Origin: Diadema setosum
Lineage: Eukaryota > Echinodermata > Echinoidea > Diadematoida > Diadematidae
Direction: 5' to 3'
DNA length: 64,000 nt
Assembly (NCBI RefSeq): GCF_964275005.1
Contig: NC_092694.1
Coordinates: forward strand, 27,958,632 to 28,022,631
Part shown: positions 36,306 to 48,674 of the stretch, piece after piece
How positions within the stretch are numbered: the first letter of the stretch is position 1
How the letters are laid out: each line of letters opens with the position of its first letter
Notes under the pieces: generated by a model
Databases searched by the model: none
The model's input: the letters and a program-made list of their open reading frames with translations, nothing else
What the model was told of the DNA's origin: nothing
Translations under genes and position numbers: made by a program

Positions 36306-36975
36306 GTGACCCTGCACCCTGAAACGAACAAAAAGTCGCCAGATATGAAATTTTAGTTAAGGGCATAATTTATTCTGAAAGAGTATACTTTAAGCTTTAA
36401 AATGATGTATAACTCAAATCAAATGGACTTTCCTAACCTACCTAAATACTGGAAAGAAAGCACACACTCGGGAAAAGTGCGAGCTGAGAAAAGAGGCTCT
36501 GAAGTATAGTGTCTATCCAAGAACTTAATCTTTACCAAGCCGTGTTGGCTGTGCGATGAATGGGACAAAAAAAAAAAATGTAAACCACTGGAGTAACAAC
36601 AATGAAGGGATTATAAGATCAAATTGAAATTGAGCATGCCTTATTAACACACTGTGTCCTCAATTAATGCCAACTTTGAAAGCAGTATCTTCATCCTTCC
36701 AAAAGTTATAGGAGTTGAAAGCGGAGAGTGTGTACAAAAGTGCAAAGAGGACTCTAAAGAGACACTTAATCACACTCTTCTGCAAAAAAAAAAAAAAAAA
36801 AAAAATGTGGGAAACTGCTAGAAAACATACTTTCCTGCCCATTTTATGATCCTAAATTTTAGCATAATGTAGAAAAAGACTTACTCCTCCAGAAAATATA
36901 AGAAAGTCAAGATCGCCTCGGTTGACTCATTTCACCTATTTTCGATTTTTTGTTCGTTTTGTGATGCACGGTCAC
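36306..36975 (+). mobile_element. GTGACC MITE, copy at 36.3 kb
   Basis: ~670 bp with both ends. The right TIR is shortened and the flanks (TTAT, ATAC) do not match, so this is an old or edited copy. It lies just beyond the receptor's stop codon and may supply 3' untranslated sequence. Confidence 0.75.
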
Positions 36976-37030
36976 ATACGATAGTTGTTCTTTTGACTGG
37001 AAAGATATTTTATGCGCTTTCAACTGTTGC

Positions 37031-37514
37031 TTAGTGACGGCGAGAAGACATGCCCAGTGTGCTCGTATCCCGCGTGACGTTGCCGTGTGAATCACCCCAA
37101 TCGCTGATGCGTCCCTGGCTTCTGGCCGACGGGGAAAATCGGCGAGACGAGCAGACGCAACACGCCCTCAACGTTTCCCTGACAGTAGGTTGACGGAGAC
37201 AGTAGAGGAGGAAAATCAAGAATCCCTGGAAGGAATTGAGGGTGATGAACATGATTTGGAAGACGCGGTTGAAAGCCTCGATGAGAAGGAGAAATCCGAA
37301 GGACCAGGTCATGCCCATGAGTAGGAAGAGACAAACGGCGTTTTGGACCCGCCGGACCTGCTCGCGTAAGACTTTCTCTTGGTTGGCTGTTTTTGCTGCC
37401 ATGGTTTGACTAAGGCGCACGATGACAATGATGAATATAACGAGATTCATGAGTATGATAATGCCAACCGGGACAAGCAAACTGCCGATCATGTACCGCT
37501 TGGCCAACACACAG
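37031..37514 (-). CDS. Receptor exon: TM5-TM7 and cytoplasmic tail
   Basis: TATGACAG opens, giving the loop-2 cysteine (VCVLAKR) expected to pair with TM3. TM5 is SLLVPVGIIILMNLVIFIIV, TM6 has LFLLMGMTWSFGFLLLIEAF, TM7 has ITLNSFQGFLIFLLYCLRQP, all close to the adhesion-family pattern. The tail has a CCVCSSRR stretch that could be palmitoylated and is Ser/Arg-rich, ending SSRRH. Stop TAA at 37,033-37,031. Confidence 0.95.
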
Positions 37515-40500
37515 CTGTCATAAACAACAAGAAGGGGAACAAAAAAAAAAACAAAAAAAAAAAACCAGCAATTAATCAGGACACTAAGAAGACTATGCTT
37601 GATATATCTTTTTTTTTTTTTGTTTCCCATTAAAGACAAACGAGAATTCAGTTAATATATATATATATATATATATATACTTTTTTTTGCTCAATCATGA
37701 AGAAGCTGTTATATCTATTAGCAGGATGTTCTAGTTTCTTTATCAAAAACGAAAAGTTCTAAAACTGAATCATTTTAACAACAAAAATGTTCAGTTATCT
37801 TGAAATATGGTGTAAGAAGAAAGTATTGTCAATAATGTGATCATGTGACCGCAAAACGCTATTGGAACATTTTGATTGTTTCATTTGGTAAGACTGAAAC
37901 TATTATATAGACATAATAATAGACATATAGGATGCTCATATTCTTTGTCCACGTACCATTCATTAATCTAATACTATATCAACTTACTCCCCTTTCGCTA
38001 AGCCAGGGGTCACTTTTTTTTTTTTTTTGTTTCATTGCAAAAGTTTGTTTCACCTGTTCGTAGGGAGAACATAAAAGACACTCACACGTCATTAGCCACA
38101 TAGTCGCGTCGGGCGACGGCGCCAGTAGTGATTACCACCAAAGCTGGAATTCCTGTGGGCGAAAAATGAACATACATGCATCTAGTTGTCCTTTGTATTT
38201 TCCCCTTCCCAATAACAACCTCCTGCAACCCCCCTACCAAACAATGATAATGATAGTAATAACTCACATACACAGATTATATACGTTGATCGTTCGGTCA
38301 CCCTTGCCATGTATTTATCTGTCCATGGGTGGATCGTTTTCTTCTTGTTTTTATTAGTTCGTATGGTATCTTTACAGAAAGAAATATGAAAAAAAAAAGC
38401 AGACCGAATCTATGTGAGAATTCTCAGTTATAGTTTGTGCTTTGAAGAACCAGCAAAGAAACTGAAGAACGAAGTTAAAAGATACTTTGATAGAAACTTG
38501 TTTTCAACACACAAATATACAGAAATACAATACACAACGTCTAGACAGGAAAGGAGAGAAGGGGAGAGACGTAAAGAAAATGAGAGACAGAGAGAGAAGA
38601 TGGAGAGAGAGAGAGAGAGAGAGAGGATTTGATAATGCAAGTATGACATACCCCAAGCAATCAAAGATGCTTTCACCATGAAACGAGGAATTTCGAAATT
38701 GATCACACGAACGAAGAGGAGGTACATATTAACGCCCTCAACGCCCATCCAGGTAAGGCTGGTTAGGACGAAGTAGTGAAGCAGCGCTGCTGCCAAAATG
38801 CACGACCAGGACGAGGTGACCTGGTCGACCTCGTATTCGATCTCGTACAGGGTCGCGACGACGAAGAAGGTAAGGTAAAGGAAGAGGAGTGAAGCGGACA
38901 TACTCAGCAAAATCTGGTTTGGTTGTTTTTGCCGCAATTTTCTACCGGAGAACAATAAGTACAAAGCGCAAAACGGACCTTGAGTGGGTTTACATAATAA
39001 TACTTAACTGTGATTGATTTTCTTTTAACAAAACGGACGTGACAATACTCATGTTATGGTAATATAAATCAAGCAGTCTTACGTCACACAACATGATTCT
39101 ACACTCTCGTCCTCTAATGTTAAATATTCTTTAGAATAATTAGTTTCATGATTTCAGATAAGAAAACAGAATGACGTCATGCATTGCTAGCAATTGAAAA
39201 GATAAACTGGGAGCCATGGTCATGTACTGTTAAAGAGGTGATAACTGAAACAACAATAGGCCCCTACTTTAATTGAATTCGCTTATATGACTCGACTGAA
39301 TATACGTCACAAAATACGTATTGTCCTTTATCAGTTGTGTATAGTCCTGAAAAAAAAAGACACTTATTTTACTATTGCACAAAATCATTATGATTATGTT
39401 GATCTGTTGAAAACAGTGACAATTCGTGTGCTTGATGTGGTGGCTTCTTATATAATTTATAGAGAAGGATAGCATTTTTTGAGAGAAGGAATTTGCCATA
39501 TGTATAGCCAACACAATACCATGCGAAAGTTACAAATGTAAATCGCTGCCAGTCGATAAACACTTGGCAAACCATAGTGATGTGTATCAGGGGCGAGAGA
39601 TATTGATCTTTTTTGAAAGCATTACACCTACGGGGAAAATCCATAGATGATCATAGTCAAAACCAGGCTTGTTACAGAGAGACCACATCCGATGTAACTT
39701 AACACCCTGTCCACTCTGATTCCGCTGGATACTCTAGTAGAATTCTCCCTCCTACGGAAATTCTGGAAAATCAGAGTTGAATAGATTCTAAGATGATTGA
39801 CAGCCAGAAAATATATGATACAGTCTTCGTTTTACCAATGATGTCCCAAACAAAAGTTCATGACTTTTTTATGGAAACTATTCAAAGTATATAAATAAAA
39901 ATGCTTTTGTTGATGCAAGTAAACTATTTAACATGGCATTAAATAATGACCTTAAACTAAATTGTCTCGTCTATTGTCAGCTCTATTTCTTAACTTTTAT
40001 TATAAAATTTGCAAGGTGAATACAGCCCTGACCAGCGTGTACTTGAAATTTCGAGAAGAGTTAGGTTCAACATTTTTAAAGATGTGTATTGTTGCTTTAC
40101 GCAAGATTGTATTACGCTTGCTAATCATTTTCAAATTTATTTCAAATCATGTAGAATAGTTATTACATTTTTATGTTCAATATACATTTTTTCTCTTCCT
40201 TTAAACACTACTCTCTCTCTCTCTCTCTCTCTCGTCAAACTCTATTAAATAGAAATATAAATATGTTACTTCACTTCGTATTTTGTATCTTAACATATAC
40301 ACTCACATGCAGGCTAATCCCTTCTTTTTCAAAAAGCACCAATTCGTATTAAATTTTACAAACAAAACAAAAACAGTCATTATCTCTGTGGTAAATTATA
40401 TCCATATTTCTAGGATTTTCCTTTGTAAAGAAAAGAGTGTAAAATTCAGTTACAAATATTTGCAAAACATTACATATAAATACATATAAATATAGGCGAG

Positions 40501-43500
40501 AAGATTAGATTCGAGAACTCACAGTTTTAACTGACTTCTGGAAATCCACGTTCTAATAGTGCTAATAGGTGATTTTAAAAATTGTGAATGGTCAAATTGA
40601 AGCTTAGAACTATCCTTTGTGAGTCAGCGAAATTATGCAACGTCTCAAGCGCAGTAACGCCAAAAAACTTTTACGTTTATATATTATCATGCAAATATTC
40701 ATAATCAGAATCAGCGTCCGGTTCAAAACATACCCAAACACAAGCACGTACACACATATTCACACGCAAACCCAATTAAGTTCGTCTATACAGACCTATC
40801 TCTTCGAGTTTGATCATACTGTTAACAGACCAACAAAGAAACGTTAACAAAACGAAAAAAAGAATGCAGTCACAAACGTAAAACTCCTTGTTGGGGGTAA
40901 TAAACCACGTAAACCAATACTCTTCAAGTACAGGGTATGCAGTTATGGTTAACCTTGTTAATATACAGTCCCCTTGTTGTTCTGTACTGCACGGATAAAG
41001 TAATAATTTTACTGGGAAAATTAACAAATAATGTGCAGTTATTTTCATCATGTGCTGATACGCTTACAACTATATGTGTATACCATTATTCATTATGTTG
41101 CTATATGTTTTCTCGGTATGCTGGAGAATTTCTAAATATATGGCATGAAATAAAGAGTCAAGAGAGAGGATAAAGAGAAAAATATACAGGGTTAACTCGA
41201 TAAACAAACAATTAAGACTAAATGCAAATATTGAACTTGCCATGATAACGGCGAAGTTTGTGGTGTGGTTGCATTCGCAGATGAGTATCGAGTCGTCCCT
41301 GGCCGACACCAGCTCGCACCCAAAGTTGGACCAATTCCCCCGTCCATCGGCCGCATTGAAGTCCCAGAAGACACACACTGGGTCTGATATGTTTGTCCCA
41401 TTCCCGCTCTCCTGTAATGTAATATAGATTATAATAGAAACATAGTAGAAAAAAAAAAGTAGCTATAATCAGATAATTGGATTTTAGGCTTTCGTAGTGT
41501 AAGAAGAATGTCCGTTTCCTGACAAAAATGTGATAAAGAAAAAGCGTACACGTCTTACAAGTCCCCAAAAAATATTACATGAATATTCCCAGTCAGAGAT
41601 TTAATAGTCTCAGAGTCACGGGCAAATTCGGACTCCACTTGAAAGTTTGGTAGGGCAACTCTCATGGGCCGACACCAGTCCTTCAATGAGAACATTGTTT
41701 TTATCTTTGGTTCTTTCTTTCCTCTTACCAATGACGAGCGCCCCTTAAAAAAAGGAGAGAAATATTACCCCAAGTAGACTCTCTGTTCCCAGACCAGACC
41801 ACAATTATTGGTCGTTTCTTACTACCACTTTATCAATAGAATAAATGATTGTTTTCAGTAGTCTAATGTAAGGTGTTGGATGATGTCTGGTTTTTGTAGA
41901 AACGGTCAGTCTTCTTAAGTAACTCCTCTGAAGGTGACTCGAGAGGATGTCAGTTTTGTAATCAGCACTGTACAGTCAGTCTTGACTTGAGTCGCAGTCG
42001 TGAAGCATGCTGCAGATTGAAGGAGCTCGAACAAAAATACTGCGACACTAGACATCGCCTGCTCTGACTGATTTCTCCATGCGTCCTTAGAGTTTTACTC
42101 TAATATCTCGGGTACCAACGAGGGTCCAAACTATATATTACCAAGATTGTCAAGATTGAATTATGACGGTTATTTATCATCTTTTGTTGGACATTAAAGG
42201 ATGAACCAACCTGAAGTCGTTTAAAAACACTTCGGACATGAGTAGTAAAATTTCTCTCCCTCGTATCCTTGATGGTGACTGAAACAATGTGGGTGTTTGG
42301 GATGACCGACTCCGCAAGAGATTCCTCGTCCTCTTCAAGACTGGAGGCACCAAACATTGTAGGCTTCATGACCGAAAAGACCACCCGGAAATGATCGGAC
42401 GCAGAATAGTCAACCGACGACAGATTGGCGGATTCAAGAGGTTCGATGCGAATGCTGATGGCGTTCTCAACATCGGATTTCAAGGTCTCGTTGACCTGAC
42501 TCGTGTCTTCAAGGACAACGATGTCGTTGACGGCGAGGTCAGCGCTGCTGTTGGTGCTCAGAGCCACAAATTTCATTCCAGCTGCCAACGACTCAAGAGG
42601 AGCTTTCTGTACCTGAGAAACATACGGAAAATGAACAACGAAAGGGACACAGAAGAAATAACATACATGATACACACAATTATGACACATAAATCAACAT
42701 GGATTTGAATAAAGACTAGCGTTTGTAATCATCTGTACTGTATAAAAAGTGATTAAAGTAAGTGATTGAAATCATCATAGATACATTTTATGTAGGTTAT
42801 TATATACACTCAGCAAAAACAAAAAAGTAAACACTTTTTCCAGTACATATTTTTCATAGACGTTTTTGAAGAAAATTGCTGCGTCGTACACCATAAATTG
42901 GCATTAACCTGGTAGGTTTATACAAAGGACAATTTTACGCATGAGTGAACACATTCTCGATTTTGTCCTCCACTGCACAAAAGTAACTATTGCAGAAATT
43001 GACAGATTTTGTCATTTATATGCAGTTGCCCTTTAAAATAGTAATGGCAATAAAAGACCAATTAAACACATTAAGAGACATTAATAAAATAACAGAAAAA
43101 AAAATGTCGTTCCCTTTTATCTCTTTATACCTTCAAAAAATTGGGAAACTAAAGGGGGAAATAAAAATGTTCTGTCAACTCAAACGGGAGTAAGCTACAA
43201 AGGTGATTGGGATGATCTGCTTTATTCCATTCCTTGAATTTATGAATTTAAGAACTGATTAGAAAAATAAACTATCATATTTGATTTGATTTGATAATGG
43301 TTTATTACAACAAACATGCAAAGTAGCAGCCTGAAGGCTAAATTATAATGCATCATATATTATATGAACATTTTAACAATACAAATACCAATTACATGAA
43401 CATAACAAATACACAGCATCATATTATTAAACTTAAATTTCCCTATAATTAATTCAATACACTATACAATTCAATAAATATATTATGCATATCTTCAATC

Positions 43501-46500
43501 AAAAATCTTATTAACCATTAACACTTTAATGCTCAGATAACTGTGTCTGCATTCACTTTTAATTGGACTTAACACCGATTTCCCAAATCGAATTACTAAT
43601 ATCAGTTATTGCAGAAGGCACAAAACAAAAGATACTTTACGATATAAACACACATACTGATGAGTTATTTCTTAACATAAAATTCAGTTTTCTTAACAAA
43701 AAATAACATTTCAAATTTCTACCAATGAGTTATTATTTCATTTTTACCATAAAATGTCAGTTAAATTTGGATTCGACAGAAGGATATTCCTCTTTCTCCA
43801 TGTTTATACGATTTTCATTATCTTTGGGGGCTGCAAAGACAATATAGATATAATAGATTGATTTTTTGCAAATTAATTTGTGTTTCTTGTCTATTTTTGC
43901 AACATATACTTTTTGCCTTGCATGAGAAAATCAAATGTGTTCACTCATGCGTAAAGTTTTACCTTTAACATGATATAAAAAATATTTCAACGTATATTCT
44001 ATGAGAAGTATGAACTTGATTTTTGTTGTTGTTGTGTATGTACATAGAGAGAGAGAGAGAGAGAGCGAGAAAGAAAGAAAGAAAACCAACATGAAACTGA
44101 ACACAGAAACTGTGTTATCTTTGGTTCCTTTTTGCCAACGCCAATCCCGACGTAAGGAACATGGGCAAAATAATAATGGTAATAACGATAACGATATAAT
44201 ATAATTAACAAACTCGTGGAGTTTCTGAACATGACTTTGCTGTACTTGTATCACGCGTAGACAGAACATACCCCGAGTTCTACCTCACTATTACTCGTTT
44301 TCCTGATAGTTTATGTCACAAAAAGAAAGTAGGAAAAAAAATAGCCCCCTATTTTCTATATTTCTTTTTTTTTATTAGGGACAGGGTGTGAGGTTGTATG
44401 AGAACTTTTGTTACTTTAATACCTGAACCGCTACATTCGGCCTGACGGCTTTGAAGGAACCATCGCCGCTCGTCAAATTGACGATGCAAAGCTGGTCTTC
44501 GAGCGTCTTCATTGTTCTAGAGGAAGAACCATTTTCTCTCTGGGCGTCCACGAGTTCGTCTTTATCGACGTTTATGAGACTATCAATGATCTTCACGACA
44601 CCTGCTGTCACCTACGGAAAGAAAAAGAAAGTACAGTGGATGAAAATACATTGACTAACAAAAATAATGTCAGACTAGTGCACTCAATAATAAAGTTTTA
44701 GCTTTCCTTGCAAATTGATACAGTGATATGTTCAAAAAGATGAAAGTAAGGTATCTTTTGTAAACTTCTCTTTTTGTCAATTCATTATATTCACTACAGA
44801 TACAAAGAATATGTAGCAATCAAGTATCAGTAGCAACATGAAAATTGCGGTATCGTTGGCAGGTGCGCACGCGCATACAAACAGACTGAGGGGGTGAACT
44901 TGTTGATTTAAAACGCTTCATCACATTTTGATATTGTTTATAGATTTCAATTATGTTTAATTACTCCTCGATGTCAAAGGAGACAGAGCAAGAGAATCGC
45001 TCGAGAGCTAATCAGTACATAGGCATATGTATTAGGGAATGCTTCATTATAAACGATTAATCACTGAATTTAACATATGGCAGAAAATATACATGAAGTA
45101 CGTTTGTATTATCACAATTATGAATCCCTGTGCACAGTTATATAGTGACATTATGATATAAATATGGAGTCAATGAATGCTTATTTTGACATGATATAAT
45201 TATATGAATTAGTTAATTCATACCCATACACATACGTTTCAGAGGACTGAATAGAACCTAAACTTGAAAGAATGTCTGCGGTGGCACCATAACCACATTA
45301 TGCAATCAAGAAACAATATTATGTCACACACGGCAACAATCTTTTTTTTTTTTTGGGGGGGGGGGGACGCTTAAAGACACTGTACAATTCAAATGTTGAC
45401 TTGAATCAATTCATGTGGTCACTAAAATGTATGTGTCGTATGAAATGTATGTCTCATATTTTCATACTTTATTTTTCCAAATTACTGGGACACACCCACA
45501 AAAACCTTCTTAACCAAGATTACCAGTAACATCATCTGTAAATTTTTGCTTACGTACTATTCTTATCACCATCAAAACACATAAGAATACACCCTCGCCT
45601 AGACCGAGCATAACTGACATGTTTACCTACATTTTTTGTTTATAATTTAGAAATATAGAAATAATTATCCCAGTATTACCCGACGTGACACAAGAATTCG
45701 AAAGATGCTTCGCGCCAATATACGCCTGTTCGCACTGAGCAGAGCAGTAATCTGCAGTGATCTCTGGAACCATATACTTTACAAAACATGGCATAATGAT
45801 ATTAAGAAGTTCAGTTGAACAAAGTCCAAACAGAAACTGATAATGTACAAGTAAGTGCTGCCAGAAAGTCTTTTGTTACCCTGGCAGGAAAGAAGGCACG
45901 TCACTTAAATATTGATAATAGTTTGTAACATTCAGGTATCAATACCTCATTTACAGGTTACTTTCAAGAGAAGGTCTGCAATAACCTTTAGTTGCATATG
46001 CTGAGATTGTATTGGATCGGTAAAATGTTTCATCTGCTTTTTCTGCTCCACTTCCCTTTAACAAGCGGCTTCATTAATCTTGAAGAGTTTGATCACCAAA
46101 ACTCTTTTCAATCTAAGATTCTGTTAGCAAATTTGCTAAAAATGAATATAACCAGAATATATGATATAATGTTTGAATCAGACATAAACAGATATATTCC
46201 TTTTTCAGAAAAAAAAAGAAATCCGAGTCGTCACTGCAAAGGTTTTATTATGCTCTTGCGATGAACTTATATTGAAATGTTGAAACACAATATAATAATA
46301 CTGATAATTGATAATACTTCGGGAGTTGGAGACTGAAGGGCCGCCACGTTTTCTAGGACAAGCGCAGTTGCAGCTATCCCTTCGGACGAAACATCCTCTT
46401 CCACGAGTTCAATAACATTTGAGATAACGTCGTGCAAATTAAACGTTGTAATGTCGGTCTGTGTAAAATGATAAAACAGGAAACTTATTTTAGTCAAACA

Positions 46501-48633
46501 ATTCACTTGCTATTCAACTCACTGTGTGTAATCATGGATTGCAAATGACTCTGGGTCCATTTTTAAGGAGACATTTTGTAGACAACCAACATCAGCAGCA
46601 AATAATGCGATTGAATCGGATGTATAATATACGGTATATCAAGGACACACAAATAGACTCCCTAAAGTTCATTACCACATAATATCTCTCAAAAGCTGCA
46701 TTCATAGCTATAATATACGCCACACGTAAAACAATCCACATTCGGTAACACGCGAACTACAGGCTTACCGTCATTATACTAAGCTAGTATGAAAACTGAA
46801 ACCAATTGGAAGAGATTCATGATGTAGGTCAATGTGGTTACACGCAGATCAGAGACTCTTGATGGCAATCCTTTTTGTGCTGAGAACAAAGTGCATATAG
46901 GTTTGATACTTATACTTTGATATCCATGTACTCGCTTTCCAGTTGCCTTTGCATACCCCCCCCCCCCCAAAAAAAAATATATAATGGAGAAGAAGAATCA
47001 AACAAAACAATGAATTGGAAGAGAAAAAGAGAGATAGATAGAAGCAGCATAAGGTGCAGAATAGGCCTACACATAATACACGTAGGATGATAATTTGGTA
47101 GATATGAAGGTATTGTTCAACACTGACAATGTTAATCAAGATTTTAGGTTTACAGCATCTTCCAATACATAAAATACTCTTTAGATTCTGTTTTCACTCC
47201 TTAATCTAGTACAACTGTTCTTAAAACTCTACATTCCAGACAAAGACATTCTTCCCTCGTCCCACTAACCTGCATTATCACTGCGAGTTTTTCATCGTTG
47301 GACATGTCGGGTGAAAAGGTATACAGAGGTGTTTCCGGACATAAGCACGGCTTGACCCTGCATTCTTCGTCTGGAACGAAGATGAAAGTGTCGTTAAATT
47401 CAAGACTGACAGAAATAAAATCTATATTATGCCATTTCTGCGGTTATGGTAAATGCGCACTTAAATTCAATACTTTTAAGTCTATTCTTCCGATTACTTT
47501 TAAATAAACGCGACAACAGTCACATGTCTTTCTAAGAGTTAACAAAAGTAAAAGAAAACAACAAAAATATCTTAAATGAAATAAAGACACACAGAATACT
47601 AATTACATGTAACTATGATATGAAGTACACAAAGTCCAATATTAGCATAAATTTGCCATTACACATTTGGTACTTTATCGAAGCGATTAGATATTGCAAA
47701 GGCGTAGAAGGGGGAAAAATAACATTAATGCAAATAGCGAATCCGATTTATTTCATTTCAGCTTCGTTCATTGATGTATTGATATGAAAGAAGTTATGCT
47801 TTTCATAATCAAATGTTACGCAATTGTCTTCTGAAAAAAAAAGATTATTCGAAGCGCGAAAGAAAGATTTCGAAAAGAAAAAAAAACAAACAAAAAAAAA
47901 ACACACACACAAAAAAGCTAATGAATGGATATTTGCTTGAAAATGAGGTGTCATAAGCTTGAGGAAATTTTGAGTAAATAATCGAGAAAGTACCTGATGG
48001 CATGTTAAATGTAGCTGGTGTCATTTCAGGAGATACTGCGAAAGTGAAAATAAAAATGTATTATCATCAAAATCAGCAGTCATTTTGAGATTAAAAACAA
48101 ACAAACAAACAAACACACGATCAATGTTAATCGATATAATTAATGCTAATATTGTTAGATGTTGGCCTACAAAATGTTAACAATTACAAAATTGTTTCTA
48201 AAATACACCGTCTACAGTTATTAATTAACAAAAATCTCCTTTTATTTTAGTTTGTATTGCGAAATTCTTATATGGTATGAAATGTTTTACGATAAAACTG
48301 ATCTCACATATGCATCAAATATGATAACTGGAACATTTTTTTTTAATCACTGATCACCCATTTGTAAACTTTACCTTTAACCAAGGTCACCAACCAGGTA
48401 ACCAGGTCGGTTTAAGGTCAAATAAAAAAAGAAATGATTGCCTCTTATGACCACTTTATAGTTAAAAACGTCGATTGAAGAGGGTCCGTACACTTATATT
48501 AAGGTCATGCCAACTCTTTCATAGAACGAATATCCTTCTCTGCATGGGCAAAACTCTCTTCGCCATTGAAAACGAAAACATTTTTTTTTCCGTATGAAGA
48601 GGTTCATTTCAGAAAATTTTATATAATTTATGT

Positions 48634-48674
<41 letters not shown>

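Noticed and set aside
40776-41051. Minus ORF between the GPS exon and TM1 exon, considered as a missing receptor exon
   Set aside because: The GPS and TM1 exons already join in phase with the expected stalk length; the ORF does not resemble the family.
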